Below, in pieces: positions 1-7,521 of a DNA stretch of 13,373 nucleotides. The position numbers were made by a program, and so were the translations under genes. The stretch is taken from contig JAKBAU010000068.1 of NCBI GenBank assembly GCA_021808875.1, forward strand, positions 1 to 13,373. The letters are read 5' to 3'. Under the pieces are notes generated by a model. That model was given only the letters and a program-made list of their open reading frames with translations, did not search any database and was not told the origin of the DNA. Source of the DNA: Pseudomonadota bacterium. Lineage in GTDB: Bacteria; Pseudomonadota; Alphaproteobacteria; Micropepsales; Micropepsaceae. Positions within the stretch are counted from its first letter, which is position 1. The number at the start of each line of letters is the position of its first letter.

Positions 1-2
1 AG

Positions 3-233
3 AAGGCGGCAGAGGACACCACGCCAGCTGCACCAGTCAAACGTGCCAGCCTGATTCAGTTTTTCCGCGAAGTGCGTCGCGAGACCTCCAAGGTGACGTG
101 GCCGACCTTTCGTGAGACCTATCTGACGACGATCATGGTGTTTGTCATGGTCGGCATGACAATGGTGTTTTTCTTTGCGGTCGATTGGGTGCTTGCTTTT
201 GGCGAGCGGTTTTTGATCGGCGCGGCTGGCTAA
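3..233 (+). CDS. secE: Preprotein translocase subunit SecE (C-terminal part, start outside window)
   Basis: SecE is the small essential subunit that clamps SecY in the inner-membrane SecYEG protein-export channel. The reading frame is open from base 3 to the TAA at 231-233, giving 76 residues; the first codon lies upstream of the window. An Ala/Pro-rich start is followed by a conserved amphipathic segment, FFREVRRETSKVTWPTFRET, which is the SecE signature. One hydrophobic span follows (TTIMVFVMVGMTMVFFFAV, about visible residues 43-61) and a short tail ends in GAAG. A single membrane span fits the short SecE of most bacteria rather than the three-span E. coli form. Probably only a few N-terminal residues are missing. 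nusG follows after 25 bases, the usual secE-nusG pair, so the two are likely co-transcribed. Confidence 0.95.
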   Translation, partial: KAAEDTTPAAPVKRASLIQFFREVRRETSKVTWPTFRETYLTTIMVFVMVGMTMVFFFAVDWVLAFGERFLIGAAG

Positions 234-258
234 CGATCCTTATTGATTGAGAGACGTC

Positions 259-816
259 ATGAGCGAAGCTGCGGCCTTACCCCGTTCCGATGCGAAGTGG
301 TACATCGTGCACACCTACTCGAATTTCGAGAAGAAGGTGGCCGAAGAGATCAAGCGTCAGGCGGAGATCCAGGGCCTAAATGATCTGATCGAAGACGTGC
401 TGGTGCCTACTGAAGAGGTGGTCGAAGTCCGGCGCGGTCACAAGGTCAACGCTGAGCGCAAGTTTTTGCCTGGCTACGTGCTGCTGCGGGCTAAGCTCAC
501 GGACGAGGCCTATCATCTGGTCAAGAATGTGCCCAAGGTGACCGGTTTTTTGGGCCAGAACAACAAGCCCATGCCGCTGCGCCAAGGTGAAGTGGACCGT
601 ATTCTCAATCAGGTCAGCGAAGGTGCTGAACGGCCTCGGACATCGATCAGCTTTGAGATCGGCGAACAGGTGCGCGTATCTGATGGCCCGTTCACCTCGT
701 TCAATGGCGTGGTTGAGGAAGTGGATGAGGCGCGCTCGCGCGTCAAGGTTGCGGTCTCGATTTTCGGGCGCGCAACCCCAGTAGAACTTGAGTACACCCA
801 GGTCGAAAAGCTCTGA
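259..816 (+). CDS. nusG: Transcription termination/antitermination factor NusG
   Basis: NusG binds the clamp of elongating RNA polymerase, suppresses pausing, and contacts Rho or ribosomal protein S10. The 185-residue product has the family layout. The NGN domain spans about residues 12-115, opening with WYIVHTYSNFEKKVAEEI and containing the FLPGYVLL strand. The C-terminal KOW domain starts at about residue 135 (GEQVRVSDGPF, then FNGVVEEVD) and ends at VEKL. I chose ATG 259 (MSEAAALPRS) over the in-frame TTG at 247. It has a GAGAG purine run at usable spacing, and only a short unconserved leader precedes the NGN domain. The TTG would add just four residues. It lies between secE and the ribosomal stalk genes, the classical position. 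No large inserted domain is present. Confidence 0.98.
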   Translation: MSEAAALPRSDAKWYIVHTYSNFEKKVAEEIKRQAEIQGLNDLIEDVLVPTEEVVEVRRGHKVNAERKFLPGYVLLRAKLTDEAYHLVKNVPKVTGFLGQNNKPMPLRQGEVDRILNQVSEGAERPRTSISFEIGEQVRVSDGPFTSFNGVVEEVDEARSRVKVAVSIFGRATPVELEYTQVEKL

Positions 817-827
817 GGTGATCCATC

Positions 828-859
828 GCGGGAGGAGCTGCCAGCTCCGATTGCACCGC
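828..859 (+). promoter_or_regulatory. Probable L1-binding autoregulatory site in the rplK leader
   Basis: In the 72-base nusG-rplK gap, GCGG (828-831) pairs with CCGC (856-859). GGAGCT (834-839) pairs with AGCTCC (843-848) around a three-base loop. The helices are joined by an asymmetric internal loop: GA on the 5' side (832-833) and GATTGCA on the 3' side (849-855). Two short helices with a 5' GGGAG strand and a GAT-containing 3' loop are what I recall of mRNA sites that mimic the L1-binding helix of 23S rRNA. In that known scheme, excess L1 binds here and represses translation of rplK-rplA. The rplK ribosome-binding site (AAGGAGG, 870-876) lies just downstream. Pairing is seen directly; L1 binding is inferred. 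Confidence 0.65.
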
Positions 860-888
860 AAACCGCGCGAAGGAGGCGGTCGAGCACA

Positions 889-1317
889 ATGGCGAAGAAG
901 ATTACCGGATATGTAAAGCTGCAGGTTCCTGCCGGCAGTGCCAACCCTTCGCCGCCCATCGGGCCGGCGCTGGGTCAGCGTGGCCTTAATATTATGGAAT
1001 TCTGCAAGGCGTTTAATGCCAAGACCCAGGACCAAGAGAAGGGTATGCCGATCCCGGTGACGATCACCGTGTTCTCGGATAAGTCCTTTACCTTCGAGAT
1101 GAAGACCCCGCCTGCGTCCTATTTTCTCAAGAAGGCGGCCAAGGTCGATGGCGGCTCCAAGGCGCCTGGACGGGATTTCAAGGGTAGCGTGACCCGTGAT
1201 CAGGTGCGCCAAATTGCGGAAGCTAAGATGAATGACCTGAATGCCAACGACATCGATGCAGCGATATTGATGATCGAAGGATCTGCGCGCTCGATGGGTA
1301 TTGAGGTGAAGGGGTAG
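889..1317 (+). CDS. rplK: 50S ribosomal protein L11
   Basis: L11 forms the base of the GTPase-associated centre with 23S rRNA and is needed for stringent-factor activation and termination. The 142-residue product is the standard family length. The proline-rich N-terminal domain reads [20 protein letters not shown] and includes the prolines implicated in thiostrepton binding. The linker carries [12 protein letters not shown]. The C-terminal rRNA-binding domain ends in [17 protein letters not shown] 889 is preceded by a strong AAGGAGG (870-876) at a somewhat long 12-base spacing. rplA starts three bases after the stop, so the two are surely translated together. The leader holds a probable L1 repression site. 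Confidence 0.99.
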   Translation: MAKKITGYVKLQVPAGSANPSPPIGPALGQRGLNIMEFCKAFNAKTQDQEKGMPIPVTITVFSDKSFTFEMKTPPASYFLKKAAKVDGGSKAPGRDFKGSVTRDQVRQIAEAKMNDLNANDIDAAILMIEGSARSMGIEVKG

Positions 1318-1320
1318 ATC

Positions 1321-2028
1321 ATGGCGAAGCAATCTAAGCGTTATCGCAAAGCTGCCGATGGTCTTGATGCGACCAAGGTTTACCCGCTCGACGAAGCGGT
1401 GAAGATGGTGAAGGCGAGGTCCAGCGCGAAATTTGACGAGACCGTGGAAATTGCCGTGAATCTTGGCGTCGATCCGCGCCATGCAGACCAGATGGTCCGT
1501 GGCGTGGTATCTCTTCCCAACGGTACGGGTCGCAGTCTCAGGGTTGCAGTATTCGCCAAGGGGCCGAAGGCTGAGGAAGCCAAGAAGGCGGGCGCCGATA
1601 TAGTTGGCGCCGATGATTTGGCCGAGCAGGTCCAGAAGGGTGAAATCAACTTTGATCGCTGCATCGCTACCCCGGACATGATGGGCGTGGTGGGGCGCCT
1701 GGGTAAGGTGCTGGGCCCGCGTGGCCTGATGCCAAATCCGAAGGTGGGAACCGTGACCATGGACGTCACCAATGCCATCAAGGACGCCAAGGGCGGTGCG
1801 GTTGAGTTCCGTGTTGAGAAGGCAGGCATCGTTCAGGCCGGTGTGGGCAAGGCCAGCTTCGCCGATCAGGCGCTCGTGGAGAACATTAAGAGTTTCGTGG
1901 ATGGTGTGATCAAGGCCCGTCCGAGCGGCGCCAAGGGAACCTATGTTAAGCGTGTATCACTGAGTTCGACGATGGGGCCGGGGCTTAGCGTTGCGCTGAA
2001 CACGGTCAGTGATGGACCGGTGATGTAA
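1321..2028 (+). CDS. rplA: 50S ribosomal protein L1
   Basis: L1 builds the mobile stalk near the E site and helps release deacylated tRNA; free L1 is also the translational repressor of its own operon. The product is 235 residues, normal for bacteria. Domain I is made of the N-terminus ([19 protein letters not shown]) plus the C-terminal part. Domain II lies between and contains the hallmark [19 protein letters not shown] (residues 127-145). The C-terminus carries the conserved [17 protein letters not shown] 1321 lies three bases after the rplK stop, and a GAAGGGG run inside the last rplK codons can serve as ribosome-binding site, so translation is probably coupled. The 226-base gap that follows contains the rplJ control region. 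Confidence 0.99.
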   Translation: MAKQSKRYRKAADGLDATKVYPLDEAVKMVKARSSAKFDETVEIAVNLGVDPRHADQMVRGVVSLPNGTGRSLRVAVFAKGPKAEEAKKAGADIVGADDLAEQVQKGEINFDRCIATPDMMGVVGRLGKVLGPRGLMPNPKVGTVTMDVTNAIKDAKGGAVEFRVEKAGIVQAGVGKASFADQALVENIKSFVDGVIKARPSGAKGTYVKRVSLSSTMGPGLSVALNTVSDGPVM

Positions 2029-2034
2029 TTGGAA

Positions 2035-2057
2035 TTCCGGCGGACGCATCGCCGGAA
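2035..2057 (+). other. Perfect 8-bp GC-rich hairpin just after rplA
   Basis: TTCCGGCG (2035-2042) pairs perfectly with CGCCGGAA (2050-2057) around a seven-base loop, starting seven bases after the rplA stop. No T-run follows (next bases CCTGTCCGAG), so it does not look like a complete intrinsic terminator. It directly abuts the first base of the L10 leader fold. It could protect the upstream rplKA message as a 3' end, be an RNase processing site, or stack on the L10 leader. The structure is seen; the role is not known. Confidence 0.5.
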
Positions 2058-2115
2058 CCTGTCCGAGACTGCGAGTGCCGGTTTATCGGCTTAATGATTG
2101 CTCGCAATAGACAGG
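2058..2115 (+). promoter_or_regulatory. Ribosomal protein L10 leader (binding site for the L10-L12 complex)
   Basis: Three nested helices can be paired exactly. CCTGTC (2058-2063) pairs with GACAGG (2110-2115). TGCGAG (2070-2075) pairs with CTCGCA (2101-2106). GCCG (2077-2080) pairs with CGGC (2087-2090), capped by GTTTAT. The internal loop CGAGAC (2064-2069) opposite ATA (2107-2109) sits where the family has its kink-turn. The unpaired TTAATGATTG after the terminal hairpin matches the conserved GGCTTAATGA segment of L10 leaders. In the known mechanism, free L10 bound to L12 dimers binds this RNA and represses rplJ-rplL translation. It lies 139 bases before the rplJ start, so repression must act at a distance, through refolding, or through the downstream hairpins. 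Confidence 0.88.
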
Positions 2116-2254
2116 GTGATGGGCCGTTTTGTCCTGGTTGAGTCCACGGCAGACGGGTTCGAACCCTGGGGCAGGCCTTCGCGCCGAAAGGACGAAGGAA
2201 ACAGCAACAGGGAAGCAGCCGGAGCGTCCCGGATGCCGATAGTAGGAGAGCGTA
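2116..2254 (+). other. Distal rplJ leader, structured but unassigned
   Basis: This stretch links the L10 leader to the rplJ start. It contains a perfect 12-base palindrome GGGTTCGAACCC (2155-2166). It also has a six-base-pair hairpin CCTTCG (2176-2181) with CGAAGG (2193-2198), and a weak CCGG/CCGG hairpin (2219-2222 with 2229-2232). The last segment carries the rplJ ribosome-binding site AGGAG (2244-2248). I see no convincing promoter, terminator or gene. It may hold the alternative pairing that passes L10 repression on to the ribosome-binding site, but I did not find a direct anti-ribosome-binding-site partner. Confidence 0.4.
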
Positions 2255-2770
2255 GTGGAAAGAGGCAAAAAGGCCGAGGTCGTCGAAAGCCTTAATGAGG
2301 TTTTCAACGGAGCTGGCTCTGTGGTCGTCGCCCACTACACCGGCCTGACGGTCGCCGAGATGAGCGATCTGCGTGCCCGCATGCGGGCTGCAGGGGCGTC
2401 ATTTAAGGTGGCCAAAAACCGTCTGGTCGTGCGCGCTCTTCAAGGAACGGCTGCCGAGCCGATTGCCCATCTGTTCAAGGGTCCGACGGGTATCGCCTAT
2501 TCAAGCGATCCGGTTGCACCGTCGCGGGTGGCAGCGGCTTACGCCAAGGAGAACGACAAACTCGTGATCCTCGGCGGTGTCGTCGGCAAGACGGAACTGG
2601 ACGCGAACGGCGTGAAGGCGCTCGCGGAACTGCCGTCGCTCGACGAGTTGAGAGGCAAGATCGCGGGTCTGCTTCAGGCGCCCGCGACCAAGATTGCTGG
2701 GGTTCTTCAAGCCCCCGCCGGCCAGTTGGCCCGCGTCTTGGCGGCCTATTCCGAGAAGACTGCCGCATAG
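2255..2770 (+). CDS. rplJ: 50S ribosomal protein L10 (GTG start)
   Basis: L10 anchors the L7/L12 dimers of the ribosomal stalk to L11 and 23S rRNA. The product is 171 residues. The N-terminal globular domain contains [20 protein letters not shown] and the conserved [13 protein letters not shown]. The C-terminal long helix (about residues 133-168) carries three consecutive 11-residue segments: [11 protein letters not shown] (135-145), [11 protein letters not shown] (146-156) and [11 protein letters not shown] (157-167). Each could hold one L12 dimer, against two sites in E. coli. I chose GTG 2255: AGGAG lies at 2244-2248 with a six-base gap, and [17 protein letters not shown] aligns with other alphaproteobacterial L10 starts. 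rplL follows after 51 bases. The L10 leader upstream indicates autogenous control. Confidence 0.98.
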   Translation: MERGKKAEVVESLNEVFNGAGSVVVAHYTGLTVAEMSDLRARMRAAGASFKVAKNRLVVRALQGTAAEPIAHLFKGPTGIAYSSDPVAPSRVAAAYAKENDKLVILGGVVGKTELDANGVKALAELPSLDELRGKIAGLLQAPATKIAGVLQAPAGQLARVLAAYSEKTAA

Positions 2771-2821
2771 GGCTGCGATCAAATCATTGGAATTCGAACC
2801 CGTTAAAGAAAGAAAGTTACC

Positions 2822-3199
2822 ATGTCGAAGATTGAACAACTTGTAGAAGATCTCTCTGGTCTCACCGTCCTCGAGGCTGCTGAACTGGCTAAGCTGCTTG
2901 AGGAGAAGTGGGGCGTGTCCGCTGCTGCGCCGGTTGCCATGGCGGCCCCTGCCGCTGCCGGAGCCGCTGCACCTGCAGCCGTCGAGAAAACCGAATTCAC
3001 TGTCGTGCTGGTGGATGCCGGCGACAAAAAGATCAACGTGATCAAGGAAGTCCGTGCCATCACGGGGCTTGGCCTCAAGGAAGCTAAGGACCTGGTGGAA
3101 GGGGCTCCGAAGGACGTCAAGGCCGATGTCTCCAAGGACGAGGCCGCCAAACTTAAGAAGCAGCTCGAAGACGCTGGTGCGAAGGTCGAGCTGAAGTAA
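2822..3199 (+). CDS. rplL: 50S ribosomal protein L7/L12
   Basis: L7/L12 is the multicopy stalk protein that recruits translation GTPases. The 125-residue product is typical. The N-terminal dimerization and L10-binding domain is residues 1-32 ([20 protein letters not shown]). A flexible Ala/Pro hinge covers about 33-54 ([16 protein letters not shown]). The C-terminal factor-binding domain covers 55-125, with [20 protein letters not shown] forming the conserved contact helices. ATG 2822 is preceded only by a purine run, GAAAGAAAG (2808-2816), rather than a classical ribosome-binding site, although this protein must be made in excess over L10. The stop codon runs directly into GGAGG (TAAGGAGG, 3197-3204). 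Confidence 0.99.
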   Translation: MSKIEQLVEDLSGLTVLEAAELAKLLEEKWGVSAAAPVAMAAPAAAGAAAPAAVEKTEFTVVLVDAGDKKINVIKEVRAITGLGLKEAKDLVEGAPKDVKADVSKDEAAKLKKQLEDAGAKVELK

Positions 3200-3248
3200 G
3201 GAGGCGTCGCCGGTTGAACTACGGCGCGCGCATACATATTTGCTACAC

Positions 3249-3301
3249 CCACCCCCTCCGGCGGCGAGAGCTACCGGAGGGACGGTGGTTTTCGCTCTTT
3301 T
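3249..3301 (+). terminator. Probable attenuator hairpin between rplL and rpoB
   Basis: CCACC (3249-3253) and CCCTCCGG (3254-3261) pair with CCGGAGGG (3274-3281) and GGTGG (3284-3288). This gives a 13-bp GC-rich stem with a two-base bulge (AC, 3282-3283) and a 12-base loop. TTTT follows at once (3289-3292), then CGCTC and a second TTTT (3298-3301). This is the layout of an intrinsic terminator with a broken T-tract, which should terminate only partly. In E. coli the rplL-rpoB gap holds a known attenuator that lowers polymerase output relative to the stalk proteins; this hairpin sits at the same place. Structure is seen; partial read-through is inferred, because rpoB needs transcription from upstream or from an unrecognised promoter. 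Confidence 0.65.
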
Positions 3302-3383
3302 GGGCACTCTACAGATTTCGGGCCGAGGTGCCATGGCGCCATCGGACCGCAACACGCACTGGAACTTGGCAAGGGATCGCGGG

Positions 3384-6300
3384 ATGACGCTTTCATTCAC
3401 CGGACGCAAAAGGCTTCGCAAATATTTCGGCTCCCTCACCGAGGTCGCGCAGATGCCGAACCTCATCGAGGTGCAGAAGACCTCGTATGATCAGTTTCTG
3501 CAGGTCGACAAGCAGGCGGACAATACCCGGCTGGACGAAGGGCTCCAGGCGGTTTTTGCCAGTGTGTTTCCGATCAAGGATTTTTCGGAGCATTCTCTGC
3601 TCGAGTACGTGGACTATCACTTCGAAGAGCCAAAATATGATGTTGAGGAGTGTCAGCAACGCTCAATGACCTATGCGGCGCCGCTGAAGGTGACCCTGCG
3701 GCTGATCGTGTTCGATGTTGATCCGGAGACGGGGGCCAAATCGGTCAAGGATATCAAGGAGCAGGATGTCTATATGGGCGACATCCCGTTCATGACGGAA
3801 AATGGTACGTTTATCGTCAATGGCACCGAGCGGGTGATCGTAAGCCAGATGCACCGTAGCCCGGGTGTGTTCTTTGATCACGACAAGGGCAAAACCCATT
3901 CTAGCGGTAAGTTGCTCTTTGCAGCTCGCGTTATTCCGTACCGCGGATCGTGGCTGGATTTTGAGTTCGATGCCAAGGACATCATCCATGTGCGCATCGA
4001 TCGGCGGCGTAAGCTGCCCGCGACCACGTTGCTCTATGCTCTTGGTATGGATCAGGAGAGCATCCTTGACTACTTCTATTCAAAGATAGCTTTCAAGCGC
4101 ACCAAAGATGGCTGGCTCACGCCTCTGGAGCCAGGCTGGATGCGCAATGCCAAGGCGACGACGGACTGGGCAAACCCCAAGACTGGCGAGGTCCTGGCCG
4201 AGGCTGGTACCAAGATTACCGCGAGGACGCTTCGCAAGTGGGGTGAAGAGGGAATCAAGAGCGTCATGGTCGGCGACGAAGAGCTGATTGGCCGCTATTC
4301 CGCTCTCGATATGGTCAACGTCGAAACCGGAGAGATTTTTGTCGAAGCTGGCGATGAACTGACGCAGGCCGGTCTCAATACCCTCCGAGAGTCGGGCTTC
4401 GATGAAATCGATGTGATCAATGTGGATGGCGTCACTATCGGTGCCTACATCCGTAACACCATGGCGGTCGACAAAAATCACAGCCGGGAACAGGCACTGA
4501 TCGATATCTATCGCGTCATGCGCCCGGGTGAGCCGCCCACGCTCGACACAGCAGAGACCCTGTTTAACCAGCTCTTCTTCGATTCGGAACGTTACGATCT
4601 GTCCAGCGTAGGCAGAGTGAAGATGAATATGCGCCTCAGCCTGGATGCGCCCGATACGATGCGCGTTCTACGGAAAGAGGACATCCTCGCTATTGTCAAA
4701 GCGCTGGCTGACCTGCGCGATGGCCGCGGCGAAGTCGACGACATCGACAATCTAGGTAATCGCCGTGTCCGTTCGGTCGGCGAACTGATGGAAAATCAGT
4801 TCCGGGTTGGCCTGCTGCGCATGGAGCGGGCAATCAAGGAGCGCATGAGTGCGGTCGATATTGACACCGTAATGCCGCATGACCTGATCAATGCAAAACC
4901 GGTGGCAGCAGCGGTGCGAGAGTTCTTTGGTTCCTCCCAGCTCTCACAGTTCATGGATCAGACCAATCCGCTGTCTGAGGTCACTCACAAGCGGCGCATG
5001 TCGGCGTTGGGCCCGGGTGGCCTGACCCGTGAGCGCGCAGGCTTCGAAGTGCGTGACGTTCATCCCACCCATTATGGACGTATTTGCCCAATCGAAACGC
5101 CGGAAGGTCCGAACATTGGTCTCATCAATTCTCTGGCCACCTATGCGCGGGTGAACAAATACGGCTTTATTGAAAGTCCCTACCGCAAAGTGTCGGATAA
5201 GCGCGTTACCGACGAAGTGATTTATCTGTCGGCTATGGAAGAGGCGAAGTATACGATAGCCCAAGCTAATGCGACTATCGACAGCAAGGGACGGCTGGTT
5301 GATGAACTGGTGTCCTGCCGCAGAGGCGGGAATTTCGTCATGACTACGCCGGACCAGGTCGAATTTATCGACGTGTCTCCAAAGCAGTTGGTATCGGTTG
5401 CTGCAGCGTTGGTTCCGTTCCTTGAGAATGACGACGCCAACCGCGCCTTGATGGGCTCGAACATGCAGCGTCAGGCGGTTCCGCTTCTGCAGCCTGAGGC
5501 TCCGCTGGTGGGCACCGGAATGGAGGACGTAGTGGCGCGGGACTCTGGTTCCGCAATCGCTGCTCGTCGTGCTGGCGTTGTTGATCAGGTAGATGCAACC
5601 CGCATCGTGGTGCGCGCTACGGAAGAGACAGATCCCACTAAGCCGGGAATCGACATTTATCGCCTTAAGAAATTCCAACGCTCCAACCAGTCCACCTGTA
5701 TCAATCAGCGCCCCCTGGTGAAGGTAGGAGATCAGGTAGCAAAGGGTGACATCATTGCCGATGGTCCCTCCACGCAGTTGGGCGACCTCGCCCTTGGTAA
5801 GAATGTGCTGGTCGCCTTCATGCCCTGGAACGGCTACAACTTCGAAGACTCCATCTTGATCTCCGAGCGCATCGTTCGCGACGACGTATTCACCTCGATC
5901 CATATCGAGGAATTCGAGACTATGGCGCGTGACACGAAGCTCGGTCCGGAAGAAATCACCCGTGACATTCCCAACGTCGGTGAGGAGAGCCTTAAAAATC
6001 TTGATGAAGCGGGCATCGTTTATATCGGCGCAGAGGTGAATGCGGGCGATATCCTCGTCGGTAAGGTCACGCCAAAAGGCGAAACACCGATGACGCCGGA
6101 AGAGAAGCTGCTGCGCGCAATCTTCGGTGAGAAGGCCGCTGATGTACGTGATACCTCCCTGCGTGTGCCTCCCGGTGTCACCGGCACGATCGTTGAGGTT
6201 CGCGTCTTCAACCGCCATGGCGTGGACAAGGACCAGCGCGCACTGGCGATCGAGCGGGCGGAGGAAGAACGTCTCGCTGAAGACCGCGATGACGAACTGG

Positions 6301-7466
6301 CGATCCTTGAGCGTAATATTTTTGCGCGCCTTGCGGAGATCCTGTTAGGCAAGACGGCTGCGTCAGGGCCCAAGGGGTTGGCTCCTGAAACCAAGATCGT
6401 CCAAAGCGTTCTGGATGCAATCCCGCGTCATCAGTGGTGGCAGATCGGATTGCGTAATGATAAGGCCATGGCAGAGATTGAAGCCCTGCGCCGGCAGTAT
6501 GATGACGCCAAACAGCGTCTCGATAAGCGTTTTGCCGACAAGGTGGAGAAGCTTCGTCGTGGCGACGAACTAGCCCCTGGCGTCATGAAAATGGTTAAAG
6601 TGTTTGTCGCGGTGAAGCGCAAGCTGCAGCCGGGTGACAAAATGGCTGGCCGTCATGGCAACAAGGGTGTCATCAGCCGTATTCTGCCAATCGAGGATAT
6701 GCCTTATCTCGAAGACGGTACATCGGTCGATATCGTGCTCAATCCGCTGGGTGTGCCGTCGCGGATGAATGTTGGTCAGATCCTTGAAACCCATTTGGGT
6801 TGGGCCTGCGCGGGTCTCGGTCGGCAGATCGGTGATGTTGTGGACCGGGTCAAACGTGAGAAGCGCGCCGAACCCCTGCGTCACGCCTTGAAAGAGGTTT
6901 ACGGTGACGATGCGCGTCTGCGCGAACTGGACGAGGATGGATTGCTGGAGCTCGGCCAGAACTTGCGTGCCGGCGTTCCGATTGCTACGCCGGTGTTCGA
7001 TGGCGCCAAAGAGCGTGATATCGTCGACATGCTAAGCCAGGCAGGCCTAAATGAGAGTGGTCAGGTAACACTCTACGATGGCCGTACAGGCGATGCGTTC
7101 CGCCGGCAGGTGACAGTTGGCTATATCTACATGCTGAAACTGCACCATCTTGTCGATGATAAGATCCACGCGCGCTCGATTGGTCCTTATTCACTGGTTA
7201 CGCAGCAGCCCTTGGGCGGCAAGGCCCAGTTTGGCGGCCAACGCTTCGGTGAAATGGAAGTGTGGGCGCTTGAAGCCTACGGAGCGGCCTACACGCTTCA
7301 GGAGATCCTGACGGTCAAGTCTGACGACGTTGCTGGACGTACCAAGGTCTATGAAGCGATTGTGCGTGGCGAAGATACGTTCGAGGCAGGCATTCCGGAG
7401 AGCTTCAATGTGCTCGTGAAGGAAATGCGGTCGCTCGGACTTAATGTTGAACTGCTGAACGGATGA
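3384..7466 (+). CDS. rpoB: DNA-directed RNA polymerase subunit beta
   Basis: Beta forms half of the RNA polymerase active cleft and the rifampicin pocket. I chose ATG 3384 ([16 protein letters not shown]), giving 1360 residues. The family consensus begins near this TGRKR segment, and AAGGGA (3371-3376) is a fitting ribosome-binding site. The frame is open upstream to TTG 3240 and includes ATG 3333, but those residues resemble no RpoB. Landmarks in order are as follows. A lineage insertion has two similar modules beginning TGEVLAEAG (267) and TGEIFVEAG (315). The rifampicin region is [13 protein letters not shown] (514-526) through [13 protein letters not shown], with Asp525, His535 and Ser540 intact at the E. 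coli 516, 526 and 531 positions, which predicts sensitivity. A charged helical insertion lies near 946-1070. The catalytic [12 protein letters not shown] is at 1084-1095, then [12 protein letters not shown], ending in [10 protein letters not shown]. rpoC follows after 55 bases. Confidence 0.99.
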   Translation: MTLSFTGRKRLRKYFGSLTEVAQMPNLIEVQKTSYDQFLQVDKQADNTRLDEGLQAVFASVFPIKDFSEHSLLEYVDYHFEEPKYDVEECQQRSMTYAAPLKVTLRLIVFDVDPETGAKSVKDIKEQDVYMGDIPFMTENGTFIVNGTERVIVSQMHRSPGVFFDHDKGKTHSSGKLLFAARVIPYRGSWLDFEFDAKDIIHVRIDRRRKLPATTLLYALGMDQESILDYFYSKIAFKRTKDGWLTPLEPGWMRNAKATTDWANPKTGEVLAEAGTKITARTLRKWGEEGIKSVMVGDEELIGRYSALDMVNVETGEIFVEAGDELTQAGLNTLRESGFDEIDVINVDGVTIGAYIRNTMAVDKNHSREQALIDIYRVMRPGEPPTLDTAETLFNQLFFDSERYDLSSVGRVKMNMRLSLDAPDTMRVLRKEDILAIVKALADLRDGRGEVDDIDNLGNRRVRSVGELMENQFRVGLLRMERAIKERMSAVDIDTVMPHDLINAKPVAAAVREFFGSSQLSQFMDQTNPLSEVTHKRRMSALGPGGLTRERAGFEVRDVHPTHYGRICPIETPEGPNIGLINSLATYARVNKYGFIESPYRKVSDKRVTDEVIYLSAMEEAKYTIAQANATIDSKGRLVDELVSCRRGGNFVMTTPDQVEFIDVSPKQLVSVAAALVPFLENDDANRALMGSNMQRQAVPLLQPEAPLVGTGMEDVVARDSGSAIAARRAGVVDQVDATRIVVRATEETDPTKPGIDIYRLKKFQRSNQSTCINQRPLVKVGDQVAKGDIIADGPSTQLGDLALGKNVLVAFMPWNGYNFEDSILISERIVRDDVFTSIHIEEFETMARDTKLGPEEITRDIPNVGEESLKNLDEAGIVYIGAEVNAGDILVGKVTPKGETPMTPEEKLLRAIFGEKAADVRDTSLRVPPGVTGTIVEVRVFNRHGVDKDQRALAIERAEEERLAEDRDDELAILERNIFARLAEILLGKTAASGPKGLAPETKIVQSVLDAIPRHQWWQIGLRNDKAMAEIEALRRQYDDAKQRLDKRFADKVEKLRRGDELAPGVMKMVKVFVAVKRKLQPGDKMAGRHGNKGVISRILPIEDMPYLEDGTSVDIVLNPLGVPSRMNVGQILETHLGWACAGLGRQIGDVVDRVKREKRAEPLRHALKEVYGDDARLRELDEDGLLELGQNLRAGVPIATPVFDGAKERDIVDMLSQAGLNESGQVTLYDGRTGDAFRRQVTVGYIYMLKLHHLVDDKIHARSIGPYSLVTQQPLGGKAQFGGQRFGEMEVWALEAYGAAYTLQEILTVKSDDVAGRTKVYEAIVRGEDTFEAGIPESFNVLVKEMRSLGLNVELLNG

Positions 7467-7521
7467 TCGAGGCGGCTGCCTTGCGATACGAGATCATTGT
7501 TATCGAAAGAAAGGCTCGGTA

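Noticed and set aside
376..1482. Long minus-strand open frame (368 codons) opposite nusG-rplK-rplA
   Set aside because: It spans three conserved genes and their gaps on the other strand, has no recognisable domain, and is explained by codon bias of the real genes.
2140..2175. tRNA-like T-arm (GGGTTCGAACCC) in the rplJ leader
   Set aside because: No matching acceptor, D-arm or anticodon arm; a T-stem of five pairs does not form properly.
2098..2295. Plus-strand open frame in the rplA-rplJ gap
   Set aside because: It starts at TTG inside the L10 leader, has no ribosome-binding site, and overlaps the well-supported rplJ start in another frame.
3214..3242. Promoter before rpoB: TTGAAC, 17 bases, TATTTG
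   Set aside because: The -10 box matches only three of six bases and lacks the final T; too weak to annotate.
3240..3383. N-terminal extension of RpoB from TTG 3240 or ATG 3333
   Set aside because: The extra residues are low-complexity or unlike any RpoB start, the first option runs through the attenuator hairpin, and ATG 3384 has a good ribosome-binding site and family-consistent start.
4944..6218. Minus-strand open frame of 424 codons opposite rpoB
   Set aside because: It lies wholly antisense to the conserved core of rpoB and resembles no family; it is a shadow of third-position bias.
7467..7521. Hairpin CGATA/TATCG in the rpoB-rpoC gap
   Set aside because: Only five weak pairs around a 12-base loop; not significant.
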